Source: Bacillota bacterium (GTDB lineage Bacteria > Bacillota > Clostridia > Christensenellales > Pumilibacteraceae). From it: a DNA stretch of 64,000 nucleotides. The notes beneath the pieces were generated by a model that was not told the origin of the DNA, searched no databases, and saw only the letters and a program-made list of their open reading frames with translations. The position numbers were made by a program, and so were the translations under genes. The stretch spans positions 1-64,000 of the forward strand of contig WRAY01000009.1 in NCBI GenBank assembly GCA_009779975.1. Direction: 5' to 3'. Each line of letters starts with the position of its first letter. Within the stretch, counting starts at the first letter, position 1. Below, piece by piece: positions 27,532 through 36,050 of this stretch.

Positions 27532-27617
27532 TCGGTGGTCAGTGGTCAGTGGTTGGTGTAGGTAGAATTTTAAATTTTATTTATCACCAATCGCTAACCA
27601 CTGGCCACTGACCACCA
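27532..27617. repeat. GTGGTCA-type hairpin
   Basis: Left GTGGTCAGTGGTCAGTGGTT; right CACTGGCCACTGACCACC. Well-paired copy. Confidence 0.7.
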
Positions 27618-27632
27618 TTCACCGGAGAAATC

Positions 27633-28178
27633 ATGGAAAACAGAAAACTTGGAAAAAGAACAGACCAAAGAATGGCATTATTGCGTGGACAAGTCACGCA
27701 ACTACTTTGGCATGGAAAAATTGAAACGACCTATGCAAGAGCAAAAGAAGTGCAAAGTTTGGCGGAGAAATTAATAACTCTTGCCGTGAATTCTTATACC
27801 GACACTATCAAAAAAGTCGAAACAAGAATTAAACACGACAAAAAAAGAGACAAAAAAGGCAATGTGACTATCACTGAAAGAGAAGTGAAGGTCGAATTAA
27901 TCAATGACGGAGTGGAAAAACTTGCGGCAAGGCGTAAAATAATGGCAAATGTCTATGATGTTCAAGAAATAAGAGCAAAAGGCGAAACCAAAGCCCAGTT
28001 TAGAATTAGAACGGAACACATTGCTCATCCGCTAATTGAAAAAATCTTCAACGAATATGCCCCGAAATATGCTCAACGAGCCGAAGACACAGGAACAAAA
28101 GGCGGCTACACAAGAGTTCTAAAAATGGGACCAAGAAGAGGCGACGCCGCTGAACTTGCGTTGATAGAATTGGTATAA
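27633..28178 (+). CDS. rplQ: 50S ribosomal protein L17 with internal insertion
   Basis: 181 residues; common bacterial L17 is 115-130. The N-part MENRKLGKRTDQRMALLRGQ and C-part GGYTRVLKMGPRRGDAAELALIELV are canonical. The middle (about residues 65-130) has a charged insertion (DKKRDKKGNVTITEREV). Last gene of the super-operon, followed directly by a terminator. Confidence 0.95.
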   Translation: MENRKLGKRTDQRMALLRGQVTQLLWHGKIETTYARAKEVQSLAEKLITLAVNSYTDTIKKVETRIKHDKKRDKKGNVTITEREVKVELINDGVEKLAARRKIMANVYDVQEIRAKGETKAQFRIRTEHIAHPLIEKIFNEYAPKYAQRAEDTGTKGGYTRVLKMGPRRGDAAELALIELV

Positions 28179-28185
28179 ATAAGTT

Positions 28186-28219
28186 AAAAAGTCTCGCTAT
28201 TTATTGAGCGAGACTTTTT
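28186..28219 (+). terminator. Terminator of the ribosomal protein super-operon
   Basis: AAAAAGTCTCGCT pairs perfectly with AGCGAGACTTTTT across an 8-nt loop, ending in a T-run. It is 8 bp after the rplQ stop. Confidence 0.92.
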
Positions 28220-28292
28220 AATTGTAAACATTTTGTAAGCAAAAAGAAAACAAAAAAGCAACAAAGTTTTTTTGAAAGTATTTGAAATAATA

Positions 28293-28322
28293 TTGACAAA
28301 TGGATAATCATGATGTTACACT
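28293..28322 (+). promoter_or_regulatory. Promoter of the DUF4062-like gene
   Basis: TTGACA (28293-28298), 18 bp, TACACT (28317-28322) with TG before the -10. The leader is about 67 nt and contains AAAGGAG. Confidence 0.65.
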
Positions 28323-28395
28323 AATGTAGTTGTTTGTAAAGAAAAAAGGTTAAGATAAAGTTTATATATAGAAATTAATACAAAGGAGAAAGTTT

Positions 28396-29376
28396 ATGTT
28401 TTTTAGAAAAAATTCTGTTGCTATCAGTTCTGTATTTGAAAGAGAACCAGGATTTAAAGATTATCGATTTACTGCCAAAACAGTTATCGAAAGTTTGGGT
28501 ATGGAGGCATGTAGAAACCCAGAGGATATCAGGAATCAAGATAGTTTTAATAATATGTTGAGAAACGAGGTTGACTTTTTTGTGCTTATTGTGGGGGAAG
28601 TAAAATCAGAAATGGTTAATGAAGAGTTGAAAATTGCGATTGCTATAGGATTACCTATTTTGGTTTTTGCAAAAATTGATAAAAAAGATTCACGAGAATT
28701 TAGTCAAAAGATATGCGATAGTTTGCGACAAATATCTCCTGAATTATATGATGCTCACATTACAACATTTGAAAACTGTGAAAGTTTTGATAGGGAATTA
28801 AGAAACGAATTATTAAATAGAATGTATAGAAGAATAAGAATGTCACCAGTAATCGGAGTAGATCCTCCTGTGGCATATACTGAAGGAGTGACATTAATTA
28901 GCAATGCAAAACATAGAATTGTTGTGACACAAAACACATCTATACTTCTATTGGGACCAAGATTGGGTAATACGATAGAGCAAGATTTTTATGATGAATT
29001 AGTAAAATGGTTAAAAAAGAAGCGACAACAAAAATCATATTTTTTACATGTTTTTTCCTTAAGTGAAACGAAAAAAGCAATGAAAAGTGGAGATTATGAT
29101 CTAGATAAGGCTCGTAAACAATTAATTGAGATAATGGACAGTGCATGTGGTAATACAATTACAATCAGAGGTGCGGAATGTTTAGATACTACCACACATG
29201 TAATTGGGGATACAGGAATGGGGCTTAATTTTAAGATTGCTTCGCAACGATACTATTTATTCTTACCTTCTTTTTTTACTAAAGATAAAGAGTTGCAACA
29301 AATTATATCGGGTAATCAACGAGTTGGAAATAGACTTACAAAAAAGGATATTACCACAATTTATGATAATGCTTAA
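28396..29376 (+). CDS. DUF4062-like protein with a second unknown domain
   Basis: 326 residues. Residues about 8-100 (VAISSVFEREPGFKDYR, then NMLRNEVDFFVLIVGEV and ELKIAIAIGLPILVFAK) match the DUF4062/TIR-related Rossmann pattern used to sense or cleave nucleotides. The C-terminal half (ISNAKHRIVVTQNTSILLLGPR onward) may be an effector or sensor domain that I do not recognise; it weakly recalls PLD-like folds but has no HKD motif. Flanked by its own promoter and terminator between the ribosomal operon and a regulator pair. A signalling or defence role is inference. Confidence 0.6.
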   Translation: MFFRKNSVAISSVFEREPGFKDYRFTAKTVIESLGMEACRNPEDIRNQDSFNNMLRNEVDFFVLIVGEVKSEMVNEELKIAIAIGLPILVFAKIDKKDSREFSQKICDSLRQISPELYDAHITTFENCESFDRELRNELLNRMYRRIRMSPVIGVDPPVAYTEGVTLISNAKHRIVVTQNTSILLLGPRLGNTIEQDFYDELVKWLKKKRQQKSYFLHVFSLSETKKAMKSGDYDLDKARKQLIEIMDSACGNTITIRGAECLDTTTHVIGDTGMGLNFKIASQRYYLFLPSFFTKDKELQQIISGNQRVGNRLTKKDITTIYDNA

Positions 29377-29389
29377 ATTAAGTAGTAGC

Positions 29390-29421
29390 AAAAAGCCTCG
29401 TCAATTGTAACGAGGTTTTTG
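29390..29421 (+). terminator. Rho-independent terminator
   Basis: AAAAGCCTCGT and ACGAGGTTTTT form the stem, then TTGTTATTT. It follows the DUF4062-like gene. Confidence 0.85.
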
Positions 29422-29552
29422 TTATTTTAAAAAAGGGGATATATTCTACTATTCAAAAATTTAATCATAAAAATCCATTCTTAGAGGATGTATGTAAAGT
29501 GTAGACAGTGGAAAAAATAGGAGCAAGCACAAAAAAATAAACAATCAACTGT

Positions 29553-29759
29553 TTATTCTTCTTGTTCAATGACGATATAACAATCAACGACTTCACCTTT
29601 GTTATCTAAAAAGGCTTTTGATGCAATATAATTTTCTAACTCCGTTAACTTGGAGATAAAGACTTTATCTAATTTTAATTCACTTCGTTCACGAAGTAGT
29701 TTTAGAATGTCAAAAGCAAAAAACCACTCATATTCAAATCTTGTTTTTATTATTTTCAT
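29553..29759 (-). CDS. Small hypothetical protein
   Basis: 68 residues, charged, mostly helical by composition (FEYEWFFAFDILKLLRER). It is divergent from the Xre gene at 29858 with an excellent promoter whose -10 ends 6 nt before the ATG and with no Shine-Dalgarno. The pairing with an HTH regulator suggests a regulated small protein or a toxin-antitoxin-like unit; no known family is recognised. Confidence 0.6.
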   Translation of the reverse strand: MKIIKTRFEYEWFFAFDILKLLRERSELKLDKVFISKLTELENYIASKAFLDNKGEVVDCYIVIEQEE

Positions 29760-29765
29760 ATTGAA

Positions 29766-29794
29766 ATTATAACAGTTGGTGAGTAATAAGTCAA
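29766..29794 (-). promoter_or_regulatory. Promoter of the small leftward gene
   Basis: Minus strand TTGACT (29794-29789), 17 bp, TATAAT (29771-29766), with TG before the -10. Start codon 6 nt downstream: leaderless. Confidence 0.75.
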
Positions 29795-29841
29795 GCGTTT
29801 TACTAACATTAAGTTAGCGTTTTTTATTGTTTCTCACTATA

Positions 29842-29850
29842 TGTTATAAT
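29842..29850 (+). promoter_or_regulatory. Extended -10 promoter of the Xre gene
   Basis: TGTTATAAT at 29842-29850; ATG at 29858 is 7 nt later. TTTCTCA is directly repeated on both sides (29830 and 29850), a possible operator. Confidence 0.6.
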
Positions 29851-29857
29851 TTCTCAT

Positions 29858-30088
29858 ATGAAAAAACACGAAAGAAGAGAAATTTTTTCAAAACGCATGA
29901 TTGAATTAAGAAATTCAGAGGGTTTTTCTCAATCTAAGTTAGCAAAGGAACTTGGTGTTTCATCGGGTTCTATTGCTATGTGGGAAACAAAACAACGAGA
30001 GCCAAAACTTGACATGCTTGCAAAAATCGCAATATATTTTGATGTAAGTAGTGATTACCTCATTGGTCTTAAAGAATATCATGAGTAG
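29858..30088 (+). CDS. Xre-family HTH regulator
   Basis: 76 residues, single HTH_3 domain (ELRNSEGFSQSKLAKELGVSSGSIAMWE) ending FDVSSDYLIGL. Predicted leaderless. It is divergent from the 68-residue gene and probably controls both from the shared 98-bp gap. Confidence 0.85.
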   Translation: MKKHERREIFSKRMIELRNSEGFSQSKLAKELGVSSGSIAMWETKQREPKLDMLAKIAIYFDVSSDYLIGLKEYHE

Positions 30089-30123
30089 GTTTTGAGAATT
30101 TTTTTGCAAAAAATAGTTATTAG

Positions 30124-30155
30124 AAAAGACAAGCAATGTGTTTGTCTTTTTTTTT
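30124..30155 (+). terminator. Rho-independent terminator
   Basis: AAAGACAA and TTGTCTTT with a 9-nt loop, followed by a T-run. It overlaps the -35 (TTGTCT, 30142) of the next promoter. Confidence 0.75.
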
Positions 30156-30170
30156 GCTTTGATATATAAT
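30142..30170 (+). promoter_or_regulatory. Promoter of the DUF1016-niaR unit
   Basis: TTGTCT (30142-30147), 17 bp, TATAAT (30165-30170). ATG 30181 is 10 nt after the -10, so the leader is at most a few nt. Confidence 0.6.
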
Positions 30171-30180
30171 AAATTTAGTT

Positions 30181-31284
30181 ATGTCAAAGAAAAAATCAAA
30201 CCTCAAACTGACTAGTGATATATCAACTTACGAGAATAATCTTGTGGGTGAAGTTAGTCATATTATTGAAAAAAGAAAACATTCTATTGTCACGCAAGCA
30301 AACAGCGGGATGGTTATGATGTTTTGGGAAGTCGGCAGACATATTGACTTTTCTATTCTGAACAACAAGAGAGCCGACTACGGAAAGCAAATTGTTACCA
30401 CAGTGTCAAAGCAATTAGTTTTACGATATGGATCTAGTTTTAGTGTGGATAATATGCGTCGAATGATGCAATTTGCTAGGTTGTTTTCAAGTGAACAAAT
30501 TGTCGCGCCGATGGCGCGACAATTGAGTTGGTCTCATTTTCGCGAATTACTTTCCGTAAAAGATGAAAAAGCACGACTTTTTTATGTTAATGAATCAGCA
30601 TCGAGATTTCTTAGTGCAAAAGGATTAAGAAACATTATTTCCAGAAAAACTTATGAGAGAACAGAAATTGCGAATATGCAAATAACAAATGTTGACTCCC
30701 TTATTCCTTTTAACACATTCAAAGACCCATATCTTTTAGACATTCTCAATCTAAAAGGCGGTTATTTGGAAGGAGATTTAGAAAGTGCGATTTTATCCGA
30801 ATTGGAAAAATTCATTCTTGAGTTTGGAAAAGGTTTCTCATTTGTTGAAAGACAAAAACGAATTTCAAGAGAAAACACTGACTACTATCTTGACCTATTA
30901 TTCTACCATCGAATATTAAAAAGATTAGTTGCTGTTGAATTAAAAATCGGCAAATTTCATCCTAAAGATAAAGGGCAAATGGAATTTTATCTTAAATGGC
31001 TCAATGAAAATGAAAGGCAAGATGATGAAAATGAGCCGATAGGGTTAATACTTTGTGCTGAGAGCGATCGTGATGACATACGCTTAATGGAAATGGACAA
31101 AGCAGGAATAGCGGTTGCTGAGTATTGGACTGTATTTCCGCCCAAAAAAGAATTTGAAGAAAAACTTCGCTTTATTATGATGGAGGCAAAAGAAGTTTTA
31201 GAAAGAAAAAAGCAACTCGGCACATCAAATATAAAAAAACAAATAGAAGCATTTATTGAGATTCCGAATGATGATGAGGATTAA
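30181..31284 (+). CDS. DUF1016 (YhcG-like) PD-(D/E)XK nuclease family protein
   Basis: 367 residues. The DUF1016 N-domain has FWEVGRHIDF and YGSSFSVDNMRRMMQFAR; LSWSHFRELL is characteristic. The C-terminal nuclease core shows YYLDLLFYHRILKRLVAVELKIGKF with Asp and ExK. Such proteins often accompany restriction or mobile genes; their precise function is unknown. niaR follows after 5 bp, so the two are probably co-transcribed. Confidence 0.88.
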   Translation: MSKKKSNLKLTSDISTYENNLVGEVSHIIEKRKHSIVTQANSGMVMMFWEVGRHIDFSILNNKRADYGKQIVTTVSKQLVLRYGSSFSVDNMRRMMQFARLFSSEQIVAPMARQLSWSHFRELLSVKDEKARLFYVNESASRFLSAKGLRNIISRKTYERTEIANMQITNVDSLIPFNTFKDPYLLDILNLKGGYLEGDLESAILSELEKFILEFGKGFSFVERQKRISRENTDYYLDLLFYHRILKRLVAVELKIGKFHPKDKGQMEFYLKWLNENERQDDENEPIGLILCAESDRDDIRLMEMDKAGIAVAEYWTVFPPKKEFEEKLRFIMMEAKEVLERKKQLGTSNIKKQIEAFIEIPNDDED

Positions 31285-31289
31285 TTAAA

Positions 31290-31802
31290 ATGAACCCAGA
31301 AAAAAGAAGAAAACAAATTTTAGATGAAATATCAAAGCCCGAGGCACTTGTTAGTGCGTCTGTTTTGGCAAACAATTTGGGTGTTTCAAGACAAGTTATA
31401 GTTGGCGATATTGCACTTCTTAGGGCTCAAGGACATGACATTATCGCAACAACAAGAGGATATATGATGCCAAAGTTCAAAGAGTTGGGTCAATATGTCG
31501 GAAAAATTGCATGTCGTCACACACCTGAGAACACAATTTCTGAACTCTATGCAATAGTTGACATGGGAGCAACTGTTTTGGACATCATAGTTGAACATGA
31601 ACTCTATGGTGAAATTACAGGAAATCTTAATTTAATGAGCCGAGAAGATGTTGATAATTTTATAGAAAAAGTTAAAACTCAAGAGATAAAACTACTCTCA
31701 GTCTTAACAGACGGCGTTCATCTTCACACGATTGCTTGCCGTGACAAACATCATTTTGATCAAGTTCAAAAAGCGTTGCGAGAAAAAGATTTCACATTAT
31801 AA
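31290..31802 (+). CDS. niaR: NiaR-type NAD biosynthesis repressor
   Basis: 170 residues. HTH_11 domain (SVLANNLGVSRQVIVGDIALLRAQG) followed by a 3H domain with conserved His residues (CRHTPENT, VEHELYGE, DGVHLHTIACRDKHHF). NiaR binds niacin and represses nad or niacin transport genes in Bacillota. No nad gene is in the window, so its target lies elsewhere. Confidence 0.85.
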   Translation: MNPEKRRKQILDEISKPEALVSASVLANNLGVSRQVIVGDIALLRAQGHDIIATTRGYMMPKFKELGQYVGKIACRHTPENTISELYAIVDMGATVLDIIVEHELYGEITGNLNLMSREDVDNFIEKVKTQEIKLLSVLTDGVHLHTIACRDKHHFDQVQKALREKDFTL

Positions 31803-31865
31803 GCGGCTGTTGTTTACAGTTTTATTGGTTCGTTGTTTGTTGCGGGGTTCGTGGTTGTCGTTCCA

Positions 31866-32503
31866 CATTGTGCGGGCGGCAGAATGCCGCCCCTACGATT
31901 TTGTTGTTGTAATTTGTTTGGGATGCCGAGGGAGGTGTCCTCTACAGTCATTTAGCCGTGCTATATTTGGGGGAATTAAATTTGTAGGGGCGAGCAACGC
32001 GAGCCTGATTAAATTAACATTATTATGTTGTCTGGCATTTAGGTTCGCTTCGCTCACCCTACGGATTTGTTGGTTCGTTATTTGATGGGGTGGTTCGTAG
32101 GCGACGAATAAACATTGTGCGGGCGATTAATAATCACCCCTACGGTTATTTTGACGAGTTCTCTTTGACACGAAATTATTTATTGGGGACAGCATTCAGA
32201 AAATTTAATTATTGTAGGGGCGAGCAACGCGAGCCCGATTAAATTATCAATATTATATTGTTTAGTATTCGGGTTCGCTTCGCTCACCCCTACGGATTTG
32301 TTGGTTCGTTGCTTGATGGTTGCTCGTAGGCGACGAATAAACATTGTGCGGGCGATTAATAATCGCCCCTACGATTATTTTGACGAGTTTTTTCAAAACA
32401 AAATATTAATTCACAACGCAGTATAATAAAGTTTGTGCATTCCGTGACTACTATATAAAGCAACGACAAAATAAATAGCAGAGGCGGTCAGTGACCGCCA
32501 ACA
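31866..32503. repeat. Dense R element cluster, no gene
   Basis: About eight elements: GGCGGCAGAATGCCGCC at 31875, a GGATGCCG unit near 31920, two face-to-face GAGCAACGCGAGCC pairs (31984-32062 and 32216-32292), GATTAATAATC units at 32120 and 32350, and GGCGGTCAGTGACCGCC at 32483. TTGACGAGTT follows the GATTAATAATC units. No coding sequence is seen. Confidence 0.75.
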
Positions 32504-32581
32504 CTTTATAAAAATGCATTTTGGGAAATTTAAAATTAATTAAGATACAAAATAAAATATTTTATTTTGGGCAAAATCTAG

Positions 32582-32610
32582 TTGACAGCATCAGAAAAAT
32601 AACACATACT
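32582..32610 (+). promoter_or_regulatory. Promoter of the AmiS/UreI-like gene with a 110-nt leader
   Basis: TTGACA (32582-32587), 17 bp, CATACT (32605-32610). The leader to 32722 contains GACAA/TTGTC pairing around TCAAGTGTTTTGATG and ends with AAAGGAG. I do not recognise a riboswitch. Confidence 0.55.
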
Positions 32611-32722
32611 ATACATGTGTCATGACAATAGTCAAGTGTTTTGATGCTTTTGTCGGGTTTTGCTTGCATTAACCTTTAGATGAAAGTATTGCATATACAC
32701 TGTTAAACAAAGGAGAAAAATC

Positions 32723-33343
32723 ATGCTGGGAATTGCATTAACATTTGTCGGAATAATACTCGTTGCAAACGGAGTTTTGTTCATGTCAAATTCTCGTGTC
32801 AAAACAAAAAACGAAAGCGGACAGGAAGTTGAAACTCTTGTTCCTTTGGTTGTTCACTCGCCAAAAACTATTGCATTTTTCAATGTTATAGTCGCTTTTA
32901 TAATCATCATCGGCAACTTTATCTTACTTCCAAGTGAACTTGCCAGAGATGCTTTGCCTCGTCATCTTGTTTTTCAAAACGCAGCGGCAGGCTTGATATT
33001 CGGCGTGACTTATCTTTTCATTGCGGGCAATCTTTTATTAAAAATCGATCCTCGTCCTTTCGGCTGGTATTCAGTCGGGGCATGTGTGTTTTCAATAGTG
33101 CTTGCAGCAGTTGGGTTTCGTGACGCCGCAAATTTCAGCGGGAGTTTCTTTGAAAACCATGGATTAATCCTTGGTTTGCTTTGGATAATTTGGTTCTTCC
33201 TTTGGTTTCCAGCCGTTTTGCAATATCTTTTTAATGTTAAAATAATGCAAAAAATATTTCCTTGGATTTCAATTTCTGTCGGCGTAATCGGTGCATTTGT
33301 TCCTGCGATGCTTTTGCTGCTTGGAACTTGGCCGTTATTGTAG
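32723..33343 (+). CDS. AmiS/UreI-family transporter or channel
   Basis: 206 residues with six predicted membrane helices. MLGIALTFVGIILVANGV, GLIFGVTYLFIAGN, PRPFGWYSVGA and FPWISISVGVIGAFVPA match UreI/AmiS order closely. Family members are proton-gated urea channels or amide uptake proteins; no urease or amidase is nearby, so the substrate (urea, acetamide or similar) is open. It has its own promoter and AAAGGAG. Confidence 0.8.
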   Translation: MLGIALTFVGIILVANGVLFMSNSRVKTKNESGQEVETLVPLVVHSPKTIAFFNVIVAFIIIIGNFILLPSELARDALPRHLVFQNAAAGLIFGVTYLFIAGNLLLKIDPRPFGWYSVGACVFSIVLAAVGFRDAANFSGSFFENHGLILGLLWIIWFFLWFPAVLQYLFNVKIMQKIFPWISISVGVIGAFVPAMLLLLGTWPLL

Positions 33344-33410
33344 GTAATAAGTAATGAGTAAAAGATAACAATTTTGGTAGTGCTAAAATTAAGTGATAAG
33401 CAAAAATAAC

Positions 33411-33602
33411 TCGTCATTGCGAGGTTTTGTGCAGGTGCTAGACGAGAGAACTCGGGAGTTGTTCCGCAAAATCGAAGCAATCCAGTAATACAGCAGAAAG
33501 TATGACTTATCAAACAATTCTCATAACTGGATTGCTTTGAATTTGGGGCAACGCTCCCCACCGTTCACAACTAATATATACTCAAATGCTCGCAATGATG
33601 AA
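33411..33602. repeat. GTCATTGCGAGG-type dispersed repeat
   Basis: CTCGTCATTGCGAGG at the left and CTCGCAATGATG at the right enclose AAGCAATCCAGT and ACTGGATTGCTT. This is a hairpin repeat of a kind widespread in bacterial genomes. Confidence 0.75.
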
Positions 33603-33734
33603 AAGAGAACAATCTCTCTGCAAACATTATTCTATAACAAAAGTGTCTAAGGCACTTCCGCAAATTCTCTAGGCGACAAAAGAACGACAAAATCACTCAT
33701 AAATATCTATTTTGAACACCCCTCAAATTTTAAT

Positions 33735-33785
33735 AAATAAAACACCTTTATGCAGAATATTTGCAAAAAGGTGTTTTATTTTTTT
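33735..33785. terminator. Strong bidirectional terminator
   Basis: AAATAAAACACCTTT (33735-33749) and AAAGGTGTTTTATTT (33767-33781) are a perfect 15-bp inverted repeat with T-runs on both strands. It lies between the AmiS/UreI gene and convergent proS. Confidence 0.88.
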
Positions 33786-33871
33786 GTTGTCAATTTATTC
33801 GGGTTTTCCGTTTTTCACCCCTATATTTTTAAATTTAATATTTTACGCTTATCCTAATCATACAACTAATA

Positions 33872-33975
33872 AGACTAGGTCATATTGAGCGAAGCGAAGG
33901 ATCTAGGCACGAAGTGCCGTAAAACAGGTATTTTTATGCTTACGCTAGATGCTTCGCTTTGCTCAGCATGACTTC
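33872..33975. repeat. GTCATATTGAGCGAAGCGAAGG-type dispersed repeat
   Basis: GAGCGAAGCGAAGGATCT faces AGATGCTTCGCTTTGCTC, with GTCAT/ATGAC ends and an inner GGCACGAAGTGCC hairpin. Another widely distributed hairpin type. Confidence 0.7.
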
Positions 33976-34042
33976 ATATTAATTAGGTTGTTTCAATTGG
34001 ATAAGTGTGTAATATTAATTGTGAATTAAGATGTGTGTTGAC

Positions 34043-35629
34043 TTAATATGCTTTTGCGAAATAGATTTTGAACTTGCCGTCTTTTCCGCAAACTGAGCAT
34101 TTGTCATGAATTTTTGTTTGGTCAAACGGCATATTTCTACTAGATGCTGCAAAATCTTTTTTCACTTTTTCTTCACATTCTCTCTCGCCGCACCACATTG
34201 AAAGGGCAAATTTGTTGTCGTTAATAACTTTTTCCAACTCTTCCAAATTTTTTGCAGGGGCGATATTATCGTGGAGATTTTTTTCTGCTTTTACATACAT
34301 ATCATAAGTTATTTCACTGAGTAACTCTTCTAAGAATTTAGAGATATTGTAGCCTTTTTTATAGACTAATTGGTCGTAGAATTTTTTGAAAGTGTAGACA
34401 TTATTGCTTTGCAAAATATCTAAATACTTCTCGATTTTATGAGAAGGATTATTGTCAGCATTGCCGTAATCTTTTTTGCTTATATCGTGAAGCGGAATTT
34501 GAAGTTTTCCGTCTTCCAGTTTGTCTCGTCTGACAATTGTTGCAACGCCGTTTTCAATATCACGAGGTCCCAGTTCAATTCTTATAGGAATACCTTTCAT
34601 TTCACATTCGTTGAATTTAAAGCCCGGAGTTTCGTCCGTTAAATCAACTTTTACCCGAAGTCCTTTGCTCGCTAACTTCTTTCTTAACTTCTCACACGCC
34701 TGTTTAACGCCTGCTTTCTGAGAGGCAATCGGTATAATCTGAATTTGAATCGGGGCAACAGGGGGAGGGAGTGCCAGTCCTCTTTGGTCACCATGAACCA
34801 TGATGAGCGCACCGATTAATCGGGTCGTCACACCCCAAGAAGTTTGATAGCCAAATTTATGAGTGCCGTCTTTATCTAAGAACTTGATATTGAACGCTTT
34901 TGCAAAATTTTGCCCCAAATTGTGGCTGGTTCCTGCTTGCAAACTTTTTCCGTCTTTCATCATTGCTTCAATACTATATGTATCTCTTGCTCCTGCGAAT
35001 TTTTCTTTCTCGCTTTTTTTGCCCGATAAAACAGGCATTGCCAAAATATTTTTGCAGAACTCAACATAGACATTCAGCATTTTGATTGTTTCAAATTCCG
35101 CTTCTTCATCAGTTGCATGAACAGTGTGACCTTCTTGCCACAAAAATTCACTCGTTCGCAAAAACGGACGAGTTGTTTTTTCCATTCGGACAACATTTGC
35201 CCATTGATTAATAAGCATAGGCAGGTCTCGATATGATTTTATCCATTTTGAAAACATGTCGCAAATAATAGTTTCGCTTGTCGGGCGAACAACCAAATGT
35301 TCTCCCAACTCTTCATTCCCGACATGAGTGACAAGTGCAACCTCCGGAGCGAAGCCTTCGACATGTTCAGCCTCTTTCATCAAAAAACTTTTTGGAATGA
35401 ACATTGGAAAATAAGTGTTTTCATGTCCTGTTTCTTTAATGCGTTTGTCTAATTCGTCACGAAGCAACTCCCAAATACCATAGCCATATGGACGCATGAC
35501 CATTGTTCCTTTAACAGGTCCATAGTCAACGAGTTTTGTTTTGAGAATAACATCAGTATACCACTGAGCAAAATCATCATTAAGGTTTGCGATGTCTTGG
35601 ACAAAGCCGACTTGTTTTTGTTCTTTCAT
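34043..35629 (-). CDS. proS: Prolyl-tRNA synthetase, eukaryote/archaeal-like (short) type
   Basis: 528 residues. VKGTMVMRPYGYGIWELLRDE and VVRPTSETIICDMF give class II motifs 1-2, and GDQRGLALPPPVAPIQ motif 3. The C-terminus has the zinc-binding CGERECEEKV and CSVCGKDGKFKIYFAKAY typical of this ProRS type, without the INS editing domain. It charges tRNA-Pro. TATACT at 35641-35636 ends 6 nt before the ATG, so even this essential mRNA is predicted leaderless. Confidence 0.95.
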   Translation of the reverse strand: MKEQKQVGFVQDIANLNDDFAQWYTDVILKTKLVDYGPVKGTMVMRPYGYGIWELLRDELDKRIKETGHENTYFPMFIPKSFLMKEAEHVEGFAPEVALVTHVGNEELGEHLVVRPTSETIICDMFSKWIKSYRDLPMLINQWANVVRMEKTTRPFLRTSEFLWQEGHTVHATDEEAEFETIKMLNVYVEFCKNILAMPVLSGKKSEKEKFAGARDTYSIEAMMKDGKSLQAGTSHNLGQNFAKAFNIKFLDKDGTHKFGYQTSWGVTTRLIGALIMVHGDQRGLALPPPVAPIQIQIIPIASQKAGVKQACEKLRKKLASKGLRVKVDLTDETPGFKFNECEMKGIPIRIELGPRDIENGVATIVRRDKLEDGKLQIPLHDISKKDYGNADNNPSHKIEKYLDILQSNNVYTFKKFYDQLVYKKGYNISKFLEELLSEITYDMYVKAEKNLHDNIAPAKNLEELEKVINDNKFALSMWCGERECEEKVKKDFAASSRNMPFDQTKIHDKCSVCGKDGKFKIYFAKAY

Positions 35630-35635
35630 GCAATA

Positions 35636-35664
35636 AGTATAGCATAAAAATCTAAAGGTGAAAA
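35636..35664 (-). promoter_or_regulatory. Extended -10 promoter of proS
   Basis: Minus strand TTTTCA (35664-35659), 17 bp, TATACT (35641-35636), with TGC before the -10. The -35 lies inside the left arm of a heptad hairpin. Confidence 0.6.
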
Positions 35665-35735
35665 GTGAAAAGTGAAAGGTATTGTAAAATTTTTTTAAAT
35701 ATATCTTAATCTATATTTTTCACTTTTCACCTTTA
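35653..35735. repeat. Heptad-arm hairpin, GTGAAAA type
   Basis: Left GGTGAAAAGTGAAAAGTGAA; right TTTTTCACTTTTCACCTTT. A lone right-type arm recurs at 36262-36290. Confidence 0.7.
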
Positions 35736-35742
35736 ACTTAAA

Positions 35743-36036
35743 TTAACTTCCCGAGGCATTAACAACCCCATCCTCATCTTTTGCTTCATCAAAATTAGGA
35801 ACCATACTGTAAGTTCCTGTGTTGTGATAAGGTTGATTATCGCTTATTTCGTTCATTCGTCTCTCATCGTCATTTTTGTAATCTTTTGAAAACTCAACAT
35901 CAGATGACGGGCGATTTTCTTCTTTTCCTTTGAGAAGTTTTTTGAAAAAACCGCCTTTGTTTTTTTCATCATTTTGCGAATATGACCATTTTTCAATGTC
36001 CTCATATCCATGTTCATTAAAGTTATTGTTATTCAT
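35743..36036 (-). CDS. Hydrophilic hypothetical protein
   Basis: 97 residues from ATG 36036; the in-frame ATG at 36051 contains the ribosome binding site (AAAGGAGAA) itself. The protein is Asn/Asp/Glu/Lys-rich with no hydrophobic segment and is probably disordered. It is second in a unit with the 51-residue ORF at 36051. Confidence 0.55.
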   Translation of the reverse strand: MNNNNFNEHGYEDIEKWSYSQNDEKNKGGFFKKLLKGKEENRPSSDVEFSKDYKNDDERRMNEISDNQPYHNTGTYSMVPNFDEAKDEDGVVNASGS

Positions 36037-36050
36037 TCGTTCTCCTTTCA

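Noticed and set aside
33411..33602. The GTCATTGCGAGG repeat as something novel
   Set aside because: Hairpin repeats of this type are widely seen in bacterial genomes, so it is annotated only.
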